A stretch of 64,000 bases of DNA from Pseudomonadota bacterium (GTDB taxonomy: Bacteria > Bdellovibrionota > UBA1018): assembly GCA_027485695.1 (NCBI GenBank), contig JAIXQO010000008.1:1-64000 (forward strand), in the 5' to 3' direction. The translations under genes and the position numbers were made by a program. The notes under the pieces were generated by a model. That model ran no database searches, was not told where the DNA came from, and saw only the letters and a list, made by a program, of their open reading frames with translations. Within the stretch, counting starts at the first letter, position 1. Each line of letters opens with the position of its first letter. This document shows positions 22,919-30,556 of this stretch, piece by piece.

Positions 22919-23038
22919 TTACGAGCGGTCGTACTCTTCTTCGAAGTCGCATTTCTTGCAGGCGTAGAGACAACACCCGCCGGACCAGTAACCGGTCGGC
23001 TGCATGTCATGGTCGCACGTCTTCTGGTCTTCGGGCAT
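22919..23038 (-). CDS. 39-residue Cys-rich peptide
   Basis: Starts MPEDQKTCDHDMQPTG, contains GGCCLYACKKCDFEEEYD. The CDH, CC and CxxC arrangement suggests one zinc site. TGATG overlap with the upstream gene supports translation. Confidence 0.5.
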   Translation of the reverse strand: MPEDQKTCDHDMQPTGYWSGGCCLYACKKCDFEEEYDRS

Positions 23039-23319
23039 CAACCTTGTCCTGTGTCAATCTGCCCCAACCAGTGCCCGCCCTCGGGGGGCTGGTTCGGAGA
23101 CAGGTCAGGGTGCGCGTTGCACCATTCGATGATCTGGGCGCGAAGCCGGTCGCCCATAACCGCCCCGCCGTTCACGTACTTCAACACGTAGCGCCGGGTC
23201 AGGCCGAACGCGTTGCAGAGTTCGCTGAGGCGGTATTCCCGCACCGGCAAGCTGAGCGCGCCTTGCAGCCAGTTCTTGATGGCAGCACGATCACGGATCG
23301 CTTGCTGGTAGGGCGTCAC
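23038..23319 (-). CDS. Putative helix-turn-helix protein
   Basis: 93 residues, GTG start at 23319 with GTGA overlap. The central YRLSELCNAFGLTRRYVLK reads as a helix-turn-helix, so DNA binding is likely. Candidate phage regulator; partner DNA unknown. Confidence 0.55.
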   Translation of the reverse strand: MTPYQQAIRDRAAIKNWLQGALSLPVREYRLSELCNAFGLTRRYVLKYVNGGAVMGDRLRAQIIEWCNAHPDLSPNQPPEGGHWLGQIDTGQG

Positions 23320-23498
23320 GGCTGGGCCTGCTCGTGCTGAGCCTGCTCGGCCTGCCGCCAGCCAGCGTCCCACGCAAGCGCGGCTTCGGCCCGGTGCGGG
23401 TTCGCGTCGAACGACTGGCCAGCGTAATACGCGTCGATCCCCTCGATGCGTAGTTCTTCGCATTCGCCAGCGGTCAGCACTTTGTCGATCTGCGTCAT
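23316..23498 (-). CDS. Ribosome modulation factor-like small protein
   Basis: 60 residues. EGIDAYYAGQSFDANPHR followed by LAWDAGWRQAE resembles the RMF/CrpP-type fold (G..A...G....NP......W..GW..A). RMF binds ribosomes in stationary phase; a phage copy might affect host translation, but this is inference from a short motif. ATGA/GTGA overlaps on both sides. Confidence 0.5.
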   Translation of the reverse strand: MTQIDKVLTAGECEELRIEGIDAYYAGQSFDANPHRAEAALAWDAGWRQAEQAQHEQAQP

Positions 23499-23731
23499 GC
23501 GAGCAACTCCCAATTGAGCGCGGTCTTCAGCACCGCCAGATCGTGCTCGTTGAGGAACACGCGAGCGGTCTCGTTACCCCCGAGCAGGCACTTCTGGCTG
23601 AGGCTGACGCCCCCGGAGCCGTGCTTCATCAGGATGGTGTTCTCGTCGAGGCGCAAGGCCACGTCGCCGTTCGGGAAGCGCTTGACCGCATCCTTGACGC
23701 CTTCGACTGTGTTCTCGGTTTTCTGTGTCAT
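23495..23731 (-). CDS. Small hypothetical protein, first gene of a unit
   Basis: 78 residues, beta-rich (PNGDVALRLDENTILMKHGS). Start fixed by the ribosome hairpin at 23734-23747; promoter at 23771-23798. Confidence 0.6.
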   Translation of the reverse strand: MTQKTENTVEGVKDAVKRFPNGDVALRLDENTILMKHGSGGVSLSQKCLLGGNETARVFLNEHDLAVLKTALNWELLA

Positions 23732-23733
23732 GT

Positions 23734-23747
23734 GATCCTCCGTGATC
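23734..23747 (-). promoter_or_regulatory. Shine-Dalgarno hairpin GATC-ACGGAG-GATC
   Basis: Loop variant as at 12079 and 15776. Confidence 0.5.
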
Positions 23748-23770
23748 GGTATGAGAAATTGCTATTCCTC

Positions 23771-23798
23771 ACACTAGCACATGGGGCGCAGGTGTACA
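23771..23798 (-). promoter_or_regulatory. Promoter TGTACA-16-TAGTGT
   Basis: -35 23793-23798 is the centre of the palindrome GGTGTACACC; -10 23771-23776. The downstream GAGGAAT is shared with the promoter at 42263. Confidence 0.55.
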
Positions 23799-23816
23799 CC
23801 AAAAACCGCATGCGCG

Positions 23817-23831
23817 TGCAATCAATTGCAA
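23817..23831 (-). promoter_or_regulatory. TTGCAA-type double box
   Basis: TGCAATCAATTGCAA, 19 bp upstream of the -35 of the promoter at 23771-23798. Confidence 0.6.
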
Positions 23832-23835
23832 AGCC

Positions 23836-24825
23836 CTACTTGAGTTTGCTCTTCTTGAACTTGGCTTTTTCGTTCTGGGCGATGAACGTCTTTTTGCTCG
23901 CCAGCCCGTGCTCTATGGGCGTCATGGGGTTGGGCTTCGGTTTGGGCTGCTGCTTTTTCTTAGCCGTGATACCGGCCAGCAGCATCTTCTCCATCTTGGC
24001 GAAATCGATCCCCAAATCCTCGGGGCTGATGCTCAGCTTGATGATCTGGGGTTCGTCTACCCCCAACAGGTACGTGCTGTAGGCTTTCGCCAGCGAAGAC
24101 ACCGCCTGCTTGTTGATGGCGGCACCCGCAGCGATCCAGTCCTGCTTGAGGATATTGAGCCGCTTGACCTTGAATGTCAGGAGCATGGCCCCGCAACACA
24201 CGGTAGCTTCTGGCCCATCCTGCGGGGCGTAGTCTACCGAGTGCATATAGAGCGACACCGGCGTGTAGCCACCGCCACCGACTTCAACCATCACGAACTC
24301 CGCAAAGTCGTTCTGGTCGCTGAGCATGAACATGTCCAGCATCCACTGCAAGCTGTGCTGAACTTGCAGGTCGCTGAGCGTGTTCACGACTTGAAGCGCG
24401 TCATTCGTGAACATCGTCTGCTCATTGGGCGTGCCAACATGGCTGATCGTCGTGGCCTGTATGCCGCTGGGCTTCATAGCAACATGTGGGCCGACTGCGA
24501 TCTTCTTGGCGAACTTCCACGGCTGCGTGGGCAGCGGGTTCTTGCCCTTCGCCAGATACTTGAAGTTCGGCTTGGCCGCGAGCGGGTGCCCGACCGTCGA
24601 GTACTCAAGCGTGGCCCACACGCCTTGGCCTGCAATCCCTGCTGCTTGCCCCGCAGGTGGCGGAGTTGTTTCGCTGGCTTCGAAGTCGAACGCGAACCAT
24701 TCGCTCGGGTCGAGGACGGGCTTATCGTCAATCGGCGGCAAAGCGCTGGTGACTTGCACCCCTTTGTCTGCCTGCTCAAGTGCCTTGGCGATCAGGTCGT
24801 CGAGATTAGAACCATCCTTGTTCAC
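23836..24825 (-). CDS. Large hypothetical protein
   Basis: 329 residues with GTG start at 24825 (VNKDGSNLDDLI, ribosome site AGGTAGG). Pro/Thr-rich linker near 60, Gly-rich VEVGGGGYTP near 200, and a very basic Lys-rich C-terminus (KKKQQPKPKPNP). No family recognised. Confidence 0.6.
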   Translation of the reverse strand: MNKDGSNLDDLIAKALEQADKGVQVTSALPPIDDKPVLDPSEWFAFDFEASETTPPPAGQAAGIAGQGVWATLEYSTVGHPLAAKPNFKYLAKGKNPLPTQPWKFAKKIAVGPHVAMKPSGIQATTISHVGTPNEQTMFTNDALQVVNTLSDLQVQHSLQWMLDMFMLSDQNDFAEFVMVEVGGGGYTPVSLYMHSVDYAPQDGPEATVCCGAMLLTFKVKRLNILKQDWIAAGAAINKQAVSSLAKAYSTYLLGVDEPQIIKLSISPEDLGIDFAKMEKMLLAGITAKKKQQPKPKPNPMTPIEHGLASKKTFIAQNEKAKFKKSKLK

Positions 24826-24836
24826 GGTGTACCTAC

Positions 24837-25301
24837 CTAGAGAAAGCTGCTTGCGAGGTTCTTGGCGTAGCGCGCCAGATAGTGCGCGTTGGCCAGCTGC
24901 CACAGGTCCCAGCTGGTATAGACCCGCGTGGGGTCGTCAGGGACGTTCTTTGTCGCGTGGAGGTTGATGTAGTCCCCCGGCGACGGAGCGTGGCTTAGAC
25001 GCAGTAATTGCCCGCCCCCCAGCTGCAAATCCATACTGGTATAAACGTCGTACCAGCCGGGCAGGTGGGCTTCCACGCTGTCGTCATTGTCTGTCACAAG
25101 CACGAGCCTGCCCGGGAGCATCCGCAGATGCGTCTCCATGCGTTCACGGTCTGCGCCGGGAGCGAACAGCGTGCCAAGCACATAGATATCGCAGGGGTTG
25201 CGCTGGGTCACCGAGAGCCATGCTTTGGCAACGGCCTTGTCGCGCTCTGCGGTGCCGAGCAGGCCAACATTGCCTGTAACGAGTGCGAGGGTGTCAGCCA
25301 C
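24837..25301 (-). CDS. Degenerate calcineurin-like phosphoesterase, probably inactive
   Basis: 154 residues, GTG start 25301 (ribosome site GGAG). The layout matches small phage metallophosphoesterases: LALVTGNVG, then DIYVLGTLF, LPGRLVLVTDNDDS and LSHAPSPGDYINLHAT. Where the family has SDxH, GD, GNHD and HGH, this protein has TGNVG, GT, DNDD and HAT. Nearly all metal ligands are lost while the scaffold is kept, so it may be a binding protein rather than an enzyme. ATG at 25328 would overlap the tRNA and is less likely. Confidence 0.55.
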   Translation of the reverse strand: MADTLALVTGNVGLLGTAERDKAVAKAWLSVTQRNPCDIYVLGTLFAPGADRERMETHLRMLPGRLVLVTDNDDSVEAHLPGWYDVYTSMDLQLGGGQLLRLSHAPSPGDYINLHATKNVPDDPTRVYTSWDLWQLANAHYLARYAKNLASSFL

Positions 25302-25327
25302 ATGCAACTCCGCTTGTTGGTGTACCA

Positions 25328-25403
25328 TGGTGGACGGGGTTGGGTTCGAACCAACGGCATCTGCATTAAGGGTGCAGCACTCTACCGACTGAGTTACCCG
25401 TCC
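25328..25403 (-). tRNA. tRNA-Lys (anticodon CUU)
   Basis: 76 nt with encoded CCA. Acceptor GGACGGG/CCCGTCC, D-arm ACTC/GAGT, anticodon arm CTGCA-CCCTTAA-TGCAG, T-arm GTTGG-TTCGAAC-CCAAC. Anticodon CTT reads AAG. Position 33 is C instead of the near-universal U. It would supplement the AAG codon, common in this GC-rich genome. Confidence 0.92.
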
Positions 25404-25416
25404 ACGCTAGGTGGTC

Positions 25417-25458
25417 GTTCGGGGGAGGGCGTGAGGGCGGTCAGCCCAACCCCCGAAC
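25417..25458 (-). other. Hairpin just upstream of the tRNA
   Basis: Minus-strand GTTCGGGGG pairs with CCCCCGAAC (25450-25458 with 25417-25425), extended inside by GGG/CCC. No T-tract follows, so it may be a processing signal for the tRNA or a weak terminator of the gene at 25466. Confidence 0.4.
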
Positions 25459-25465
25459 TAGCTTG

Positions 25466-26629
25466 TTATTCGCCCGAGCCGGACACGAAGTCAATGCTCA
25501 GTGCGACATTCGGGAACAGGCCATCGAAGTTGGCATCTTCGCCGAACGCGTAGATCATAGCCGACTTGTCGTCACCCGGGAACTTGGCCCGGAGAGCCTG
25601 CCAGAACGCCGCCGGATCGAGGATCGGTTCGCTGGCCTGCGCCGGATCGGCCTTCTTGGTCGCCGGGGCGTTGCCGAGATATTCGATCAGGATCGCATCG
25701 ACCGCCACGGTGTCGCTGTCGGTGCCCAGCTGTTCCTTGGCCTTGGCGACCGCCGCGTTGTACGTTTCCAGCTGGTCGTCGTGCAGCTTGAGCGATTTGG
25801 TCGTGACCGTCTTGCTGGGCTGCGCGTCGTTGGTCGAAACGGCGTCGTTCGAACCACCGGCCAGATACGCCTTGACTTCGGCGTAGAGCGTGTCGGTGTT
25901 CATCATTTCGGCCTTCTTGATCCAGTCGGCGTAGTTCTCCTTCGTGAGGACCGGGACCAGTTCCTTCAGCTTCGTCCAGCCGACGTGCTTGACTTCGCCG
26001 TACGGGATGCCGGTGTCGAGCAGCACCGAGTAGATCGCCATCAGGTAGCGGGCCTTGCGGTACTTCACGTCGTACTTGAGTTCGACGTACGTGGCGAAGT
26101 TCTTGCTTTCGCCGAAGTCGCCGATTTCGTTCAGCTTGGCGAACAGACCGCCGAGCATGAAGTCGTTCAGCCCGTCCTGCTCCTGAAGCGCCTTGATGCG
26201 CGCCTCGACCTCGGCCTGATCGGTCAGCGCCTCGATTTCCTTGGCGACGCTGGACAGCGGGTCGTTCTTGGTCGCCGAGGCAACCTTGACGGTGGCCATG
26301 GTCTTGCTGGCCGTGGCGGTGTCTTCGGAGACGGTGGGGGCCGGGTCGCCCGCAACCGACACATCGGCATCGCCGGTCACGGTGCCCGGTGCGGTGCCGC
26401 CGATGAAGCCGATCAGCAGCGCCTTCTTGTCGGCGGAGGTCAGCGCGGACCAGCCTTCGTGCGTGGCCATCAGGCCGACGTTCTCGGCGAGTTCGTCGAG
26501 TTCAGCGACCTTCATCTTCTTGATCGTGGCGGAGTTCGGCAGGTCTGCCTCCTGCGCGGTCATTGCCTGTTCGACGGGCGTTTCGGGGGCGCTGCCCTTC
26601 AGCAGCAAGTCAAGCGTTGAGGTCGTCAT
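25466..26629 (-). CDS. Large hypothetical protein, leader of the tRNA unit
   Basis: 387 residues from MTTSTLDLLLKGS. A Thr/Ala/Val-rich linker (about 85-125) joins an N-terminal helical part to a compact domain (FATYVELKYDVKYRKARYL) and a C-terminal domain ending in DFVSGSGE. No family recognised. Single-gene unit with its own promoter (26675-26703). Confidence 0.65.
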   Translation of the reverse strand: MTTSTLDLLLKGSAPETPVEQAMTAQEADLPNSATIKKMKVAELDELAENVGLMATHEGWSALTSADKKALLIGFIGGTAPGTVTGDADVSVAGDPAPTVSEDTATASKTMATVKVASATKNDPLSSVAKEIEALTDQAEVEARIKALQEQDGLNDFMLGGLFAKLNEIGDFGESKNFATYVELKYDVKYRKARYLMAIYSVLLDTGIPYGEVKHVGWTKLKELVPVLTKENYADWIKKAEMMNTDTLYAEVKAYLAGGSNDAVSTNDAQPSKTVTTKSLKLHDDQLETYNAAVAKAKEQLGTDSDTVAVDAILIEYLGNAPATKKADPAQASEPILDPAAFWQALRAKFPGDDKSAMIYAFGEDANFDGLFPNVALSIDFVSGSGE

Positions 26630-26674
26630 ATAGGTACCTTTCCCCTCCATGGGTTTGGGTGATTGAGGATCATC

Positions 26675-26703
26675 ACAGTGCCACGTGGTGCAAGTGATTG
26701 CAA
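26675..26703 (-). promoter_or_regulatory. Promoter TTGCAA-17-CACTGT with TTGCAA box 26689-26703
   Basis: The box again forms the -35 (26698-26703); CGTGG precedes the -10 (26675-26680). Confidence 0.5.
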
Positions 26704-26715
26704 GGGTAAAGCGCG

Positions 26716-27225
26716 CTAGAGGCTCTCTTTGATTTTGGCCACCACGGCTTGTTGCGGCTGGGTCAACTTGGTCGTGCCGTACTGCAAACCCGAGCCTATG
26801 CGGGCCAGCACGTAGGCGTCAACCACGTCGTTGGAGGCGTGCTCGAAGCCCCAACGCTTGTACACCTCAAGGCGTACGTCTTCCTTCTGCTTGCCCCCGG
26901 CGAACTTCTTGAGCGCGTTCGGGGAGACCAGCACCCACTTGCGCCCCATCTGATGCAGTACCGCCAGAACGATACCTTTCACTTCGGCTTGGGGCGCGAG
27001 CGACTGACTGGCGAACCCGTAGTCCTCGATCACGATGCGGTCGGGGTCTCGGGCTTGCACGATCTGGGCGATGCGCTGCGCGATGATGATCCCCCGCTCG
27101 ATCACGGTCAGCTTCTTCTTGCGACCGGGGTCCGGCACGATGGCTTCGGCGAAGATCACGTTCCCTGTCGGGCTGAGCAATAGCAACCCCGTGCTGGTCG
27201 TGCTGATATCCAATCCGAGGATCAT
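26716..27225 (-). CDS. RuvC-like Holliday junction resolvase
   Basis: 169 residues, RNase H-fold. Catalytic acids are recognisable: D6 in MILGLDIS, E67 in IVIEDYG, and D133/D136 in SNDVVDAY. It should cut four-way junctions or branched phage DNA made by recombination, before packaging. It overlaps the next gene upstream (27222-27656) by 4 bp within a recombination operon. Confidence 0.85.
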   Translation of the reverse strand: MILGLDISTTSTGLLLLSPTGNVIFAEAIVPDPGRKKKLTVIERGIIIAQRIAQIVQARDPDRIVIEDYGFASQSLAPQAEVKGIVLAVLHQMGRKWVLVSPNALKKFAGGKQKEDVRLEVYKRWGFEHASNDVVDAYVLARIGSGLQYGTTKLTQPQQAVVAKIKESL

Positions 27226-27656
27226 ACGGCGGCTCCTTGTGCGACGAGCGCTTGTACGTTTGCGGCAGCTTCGTCCAGCATCGCGTTGGTCCATGTGCGC
27301 GCCGCCGGGTGCATCATCAGCACCGTGCGGTCGAACACGAACCCTGTTTGAGCATACGTCGCTTGGGCTACCTTGCCGCAGACCAACAACACGTCGAACG
27401 GCATGAGCAGGTCGAGGTTCTCGCGCAGCCACGCAGGATCAGGCTTGCCGTGCTGGCTTGCCGAGCCGACCAGTTCACGGCAGGCGTTCGTGACCAGCAG
27501 GTTCGCGTCTGGGCCTGCGATGCGGTACAACCTGCGACCGCTAAAGTTGCGCGGGTTGATCTTGAAGTGCCGAGGGGCCTGCTTGTAGCCCGCACTGCTT
27601 GTCTGCTGTCGCCAATCCCACATGGTTTCCAGCACGGCGATGATCTTGGCCCCCAT
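27222..27656 (-). CDS. Uracil-DNA-glycosylase-fold-like protein
   Basis: 144 residues. NLLVTNACRELV, DVLLVCGKVAQATYA and a C-terminal MMHPAARTWTN resemble the strand and loop order of the uracil-DNA glycosylase superfamily (the HPxxR region especially), but the catalytic N-terminal motif is not clear. Possibly a DNA-base recognition protein. Low certainty. Confidence 0.5.
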   Translation of the reverse strand: MGAKIIAVLETMWDWRQQTSSAGYKQAPRHFKINPRNFSGRRLYRIAGPDANLLVTNACRELVGSASQHGKPDPAWLRENLDLLMPFDVLLVCGKVAQATYAQTGFVFDRTVLMMHPAARTWTNAMLDEAAANVQALVAQGAAV

Positions 27657-28553
27657 CTACGCCTCCTTGTTGGGCGTCTGGAAGCACGCCAGCATCTGCT
27701 TGCAGCCCTTGGCCTGCGGCGAGAACGTCGTAGCGCATATCCGGCAAGGTATCGCGCCCGACGCGATGTACTCGGCGTACTTGATCGCTTCGGCGTAGTA
27801 CTGCTCAATCGATGCGTCATCGCGTTCCACCGCATAGGGTTTGAACGGAGAGAACTGCGCATCGGGGAACGGATACTGCGCCACCTCGGGTGTCGCACAG
27901 CCGAAGCCGCCCTTCGACACATAGAGCACCTCCGCCCGGTCGGTGGCTACCTGTTGCAGGAACGGATCGTCGCTTTCTTCGATCAGCCGCAGCGCCAACC
28001 GAGTACGCGCCCGGTGTTCCGCCAGCGGCATGGCCAGCTTCTTGAACTCTTCCTTGTCGATGGTCTTGATTTCGACATAGGTCAGCTTGCCCGATGGCAG
28101 GCTCTTGTCCACGAGCAGGTCAAGCCCCGCCGACACGTACGCGTACTGGCTTTGCGCGCGGACCTCCCGGTACTTGAACAGCGTGCCGCCGCAGCTGGTG
28201 CATTTCGCGGGCCGCTTCTGGAACTTGTACTTGCTGTGGCAGAACCGGCAATCCCAATGCCCGACAGCGCGCCCCATGTCGGCGAACCAGTGTTGTACGT
28301 CCTCTTCGAGACGCCTGCCGATATTGAACGTCACGGAAAGGCTGGTGCTCAGGAACTCGTCCGGGTTCTCCTGCCCGGTGTGCACCATGAGCGCCTTGCG
28401 GCGAGCACAGAAGCCGGGGTTCTCTTTCGTGACTTCACTGGCGTGCAGCGTCTTGATCGGACGCCCATCGATGTACCCGGACAGGTGCCCGTGGAGCAGC
28501 TGCCGCAGGTCCTTGCCCTCGGGCTTAACCTTCTTGATGAAGTGCAGCGTCAC
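27657..28553 (-). CDS. PD-(D/E)XK nuclease, Cas4/RecB-like
   Basis: 298 residues. The nuclease core is SAGLDLLV followed by TYVEIKTID (D, then E-x-K). A Cys pair set in the middle (CRFC, CTSC) is zinc-ribbon-like and a C-terminal PCRIC...GCKQMLAC with an earlier FCARR resembles the Fe-S cluster Cys of Cas4/AddB-type exonucleases. Likely an exonuclease feeding RecA-type recombination. Confidence 0.75.
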   Translation of the reverse strand: MTLHFIKKVKPEGKDLRQLLHGHLSGYIDGRPIKTLHASEVTKENPGFCARRKALMVHTGQENPDEFLSTSLSVTFNIGRRLEEDVQHWFADMGRAVGHWDCRFCHSKYKFQKRPAKCTSCGGTLFKYREVRAQSQYAYVSAGLDLLVDKSLPSGKLTYVEIKTIDKEEFKKLAMPLAEHRARTRLALRLIEESDDPFLQQVATDRAEVLYVSKGGFGCATPEVAQYPFPDAQFSPFKPYAVERDDASIEQYYAEAIKYAEYIASGAIPCRICATTFSPQAKGCKQMLACFQTPNKEA

Positions 28554-28884
28554 GCATTTGCTCCCACAGCCATTCGGGCACCATCACCCACGACCCGAAC
28601 CGCTTCGGGTTCGCCTGCCGGTCCACAAACTGCACGTGGAACGCGGGGTTCTTGCTCTTGGCCAGCGCCTCGCGTTCGATCTTGGCGAGCAGTTCGTGTT
28701 CGAGACGGTACGTTTCTCCTTCGGTGGCTTTCGTCTCCATGAGGAAATCACCGAAGTCGAGGTCGCCCTTCGCGCCTAGCTGGTTACCCGATCCCGGGGT
28801 CAGACGAGCGCCCATCCGCTTCGCCAGCTTCTTCTCCGCCACCCGACCGGTCTGGCCGATCACCTTCCTGAACCTGTCCTCCAT
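28525..28884 (-). CDS. PD-(D/E)XK Holliday-junction-resolvase-like nuclease
   Basis: 119 residues from MEDRFRKVIG. GAKGDLDFGDFLMETKAT carries the D...E-x-K nuclease motif, followed by a helix rich in Glu/Lys. Length fits small phage resolvases. Overlaps the Cas4-like gene by 29 bp. ATG 28890 is an alternative start. Confidence 0.65.
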   Translation of the reverse strand: MEDRFRKVIGQTGRVAEKKLAKRMGARLTPGSGNQLGAKGDLDFGDFLMETKATEGETYRLEHELLAKIEREALAKSKNPAFHVQFVDRQANPKRFGSWVMVPEWLWEQMRDAALHQEG

Positions 28885-28935
28885 GACCACGCAACTCCGA
28901 TGTGCCGAAATACTTGATGAACAATTGCAGCAGGC

Positions 28936-29124
28936 TCATTCGCGCACCTCCAACTCCAACTGGTCCTCGTTATATATATGCAACGCCCCAGCGACTTCCT
29001 CGACAGTGCACTCTACCACAACCCGGCGTGCCCCCGAAAGCGTCTTGAAGACGGAAACGACCACACCCGGCCAGCGGTAGCCCTTGACCTTCTGCACCCG
29101 ATCCCCAACGACAAACTGCGTCAT
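28936..29124 (-). CDS. Small KOW/SH3-like protein
   Basis: 62 residues: FVVGDRVQKVKGYRWPGVVV looks like a small beta-barrel. ATGA overlap with recA. Unknown role, probably accessory to recombination. Confidence 0.6.
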   Translation of the reverse strand: MTQFVVGDRVQKVKGYRWPGVVVSVFKTLSGARRVVVECTVEEVAGALHIYNEDQLELEVRE

Positions 29125-30218
29125 GCCTCGGGGTCCTCCACGTCGCCTTCTGCGAGTTCGCCTTCGACAAGGATCACGCTGTCTTCGGCATCGAGCGCCT
29201 GTTCGATCAGGAACATGAGCAGCTTGGACCGGAACTCGCTGTCGGCGTTGAACTTCTCGCGGCAAGCCAGCAGCGTCGGGTACGCCTCGCCGAACATCAC
29301 CCAGCCCTTGCCATTCGGTCCCTTGCCAAGGTGCCCCATCGACTGAAGGGTCTTCTCGACAAGGTTCCACGCCTGCGTCTCGCCGACCTTGAGGCCCTTG
29401 TGTGCCACGGTCACCATGTCGTACTTGATCGTGTTGCCGACGATAGGCACCTTCCACTTCTGGATCACAGCGTCCGTCTGCTTGATGATCGGCATCGTGT
29501 CGCTGATCTTCTTGTCCATAATGTTGCGCCCATAGGTGCGCACACGGAGCGCCGCAGCGAACTTGGGCGCGAACCCGCCGGGGGTCTTCTCCGGGGAGCC
29601 GAACATCACGCCGATCTGGTGCCTGATCTGATTGATCAGGATCACAGCAGGAGCCGGGATGGGTCGTGTGCCGTTCTCGTACGCCTTGTTGGCACGATTG
29701 AGCGCTGCGACCAGCTTACGGATCAACTTCTGGACGACGATGCTGTTGCCGCCCATGATCTGTCCTTCGGCGCTCTTTTCGAGTTCAGCCGTGGCGACCA
29801 GCGCCGCGATACTGTCCACGGCGACAACGCTTACGTCGTCAGCTTCGATCAGCTTCTCGGCCATATCGACCACCGCTTCTGCGTAGTCCGGGCGCAGAAC
29901 CAGCGTCTGGTCGGGGTTCACGAAGTTCCCCATCCACTTGCCTTCCAGCCCGCCTTCCGCGTCGAAGATCGCAGCTGTCGAGCCGGGGTAGAGCAGTTGC
30001 GCCTGTCCGCAGGCGTTGAGCATCAGGTTGGTCTTGCCCGAACTCTCAGGGCCGAACACCTCGCTGATCTTGCCCATCGGAAAGCCGCCGCCCGATCCAA
30101 GATCGAACTCGAAGATGCCCGTGGGCAACCGGAGGCTCTGGTAGACAGTGACACCACGCGTTGCCGTGCCCTTGCCATAGGTCTTGTTGTACTGCGCTTG
30201 CAGGTCTGCCGCTTTCAT
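29121..30218 (-). CDS. recA: RecA/UvsX-type recombinase
   Basis: 365 residues. Walker A GPESSGKT (56-63), Walker B VSVVAVDS, the glutamine-containing loop region and the conserved ILINQIRHQIGVMFG identify a RecA-family strand-exchange protein, of the phage type that lacks the long bacterial N-terminus. It would form filaments on ssDNA for recombination-dependent replication and repair. Acidic C-terminus (ELAEGDVEDPEA), typical of the family. Confidence 0.93.
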   Translation of the reverse strand: MKAADLQAQYNKTYGKGTATRGVTVYQSLRLPTGIFEFDLGSGGGFPMGKISEVFGPESSGKTNLMLNACGQAQLLYPGSTAAIFDAEGGLEGKWMGNFVNPDQTLVLRPDYAEAVVDMAEKLIEADDVSVVAVDSIAALVATAELEKSAEGQIMGGNSIVVQKLIRKLVAALNRANKAYENGTRPIPAPAVILINQIRHQIGVMFGSPEKTPGGFAPKFAAALRVRTYGRNIMDKKISDTMPIIKQTDAVIQKWKVPIVGNTIKYDMVTVAHKGLKVGETQAWNLVEKTLQSMGHLGKGPNGKGWVMFGEAYPTLLACREKFNADSEFRSKLLMFLIEQALDAEDSVILVEGELAEGDVEDPEA

Positions 30219-30230
30219 GATCCTCGCCCC

Positions 30231-30488
30231 TTACTTGTCCGTGCCGTATGCTTCTGCGACTTCAGCGCTGATTTCAGCCATCTTGGCATCAGCCCACAGC
30301 TTGCAGTGCTCGTAGACCGGCTCGATCATCCCGACCGGACAGGGTACGCGAATATGCACGTCTGCGCGGACGCTCATGTAGGGCTGCGTCGGGATCGTCA
30401 TGCCCAACGTGATCCCGGTCTCCCCGGTTTCGCTGGCGGGGGTCTCTTCCAGCTTCGCCTGAAGCATCTTGAACGTGTCTTGGCTCAT
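30231..30488 (-). CDS. Small hypothetical protein between recA and the helicase gene
   Basis: 85 residues from MSQDTFKMLQ. I prefer this start because it has the ribosome hairpin TTC-AAGGAG-GAA. An in-frame ATG at 30560 overlaps the helicase stop (ATGA) and would give 109 residues, so both may be used. Contains PCPVGMIEP and helical C-terminus. Unknown. Confidence 0.6.
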   Translation of the reverse strand: MSQDTFKMLQAKLEETPASETGETGITLGMTIPTQPYMSVRADVHIRVPCPVGMIEPVYEHCKLWADAKMAEISAEVAEAYGTDK

Positions 30489-30556
30489 AACGTCTTCCTC
30501 CTTGAAATCGACTGCACCCGTGGGGTGCTTTACGGTGACGGTGGCAACTGCTCCGG

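Noticed and set aside
25301..25328. ATG 25328 as start of the phosphoesterase-like gene
   Set aside because: It would begin in the CCA end of the tRNA and lacks a ribosome site; GTG 25301 has one and fits the family N-terminus.
27657..28553. Calling the nuclease a Cas4 of a CRISPR system
   Set aside because: Only the fold resembles Cas4; the neighbours are RecA, RuvC-like and UvsW-like genes, so a phage recombination exonuclease is more likely.
28780..28939. A short ORF starting at 28939 (MSLLQLFIKYFGTSEL) between the resolvase-like and KOW-like genes
   Set aside because: It has an ATGA overlap but after about 20 residues becomes Gly/Glu/Asp-rich shadow sequence inside the resolvase gene.
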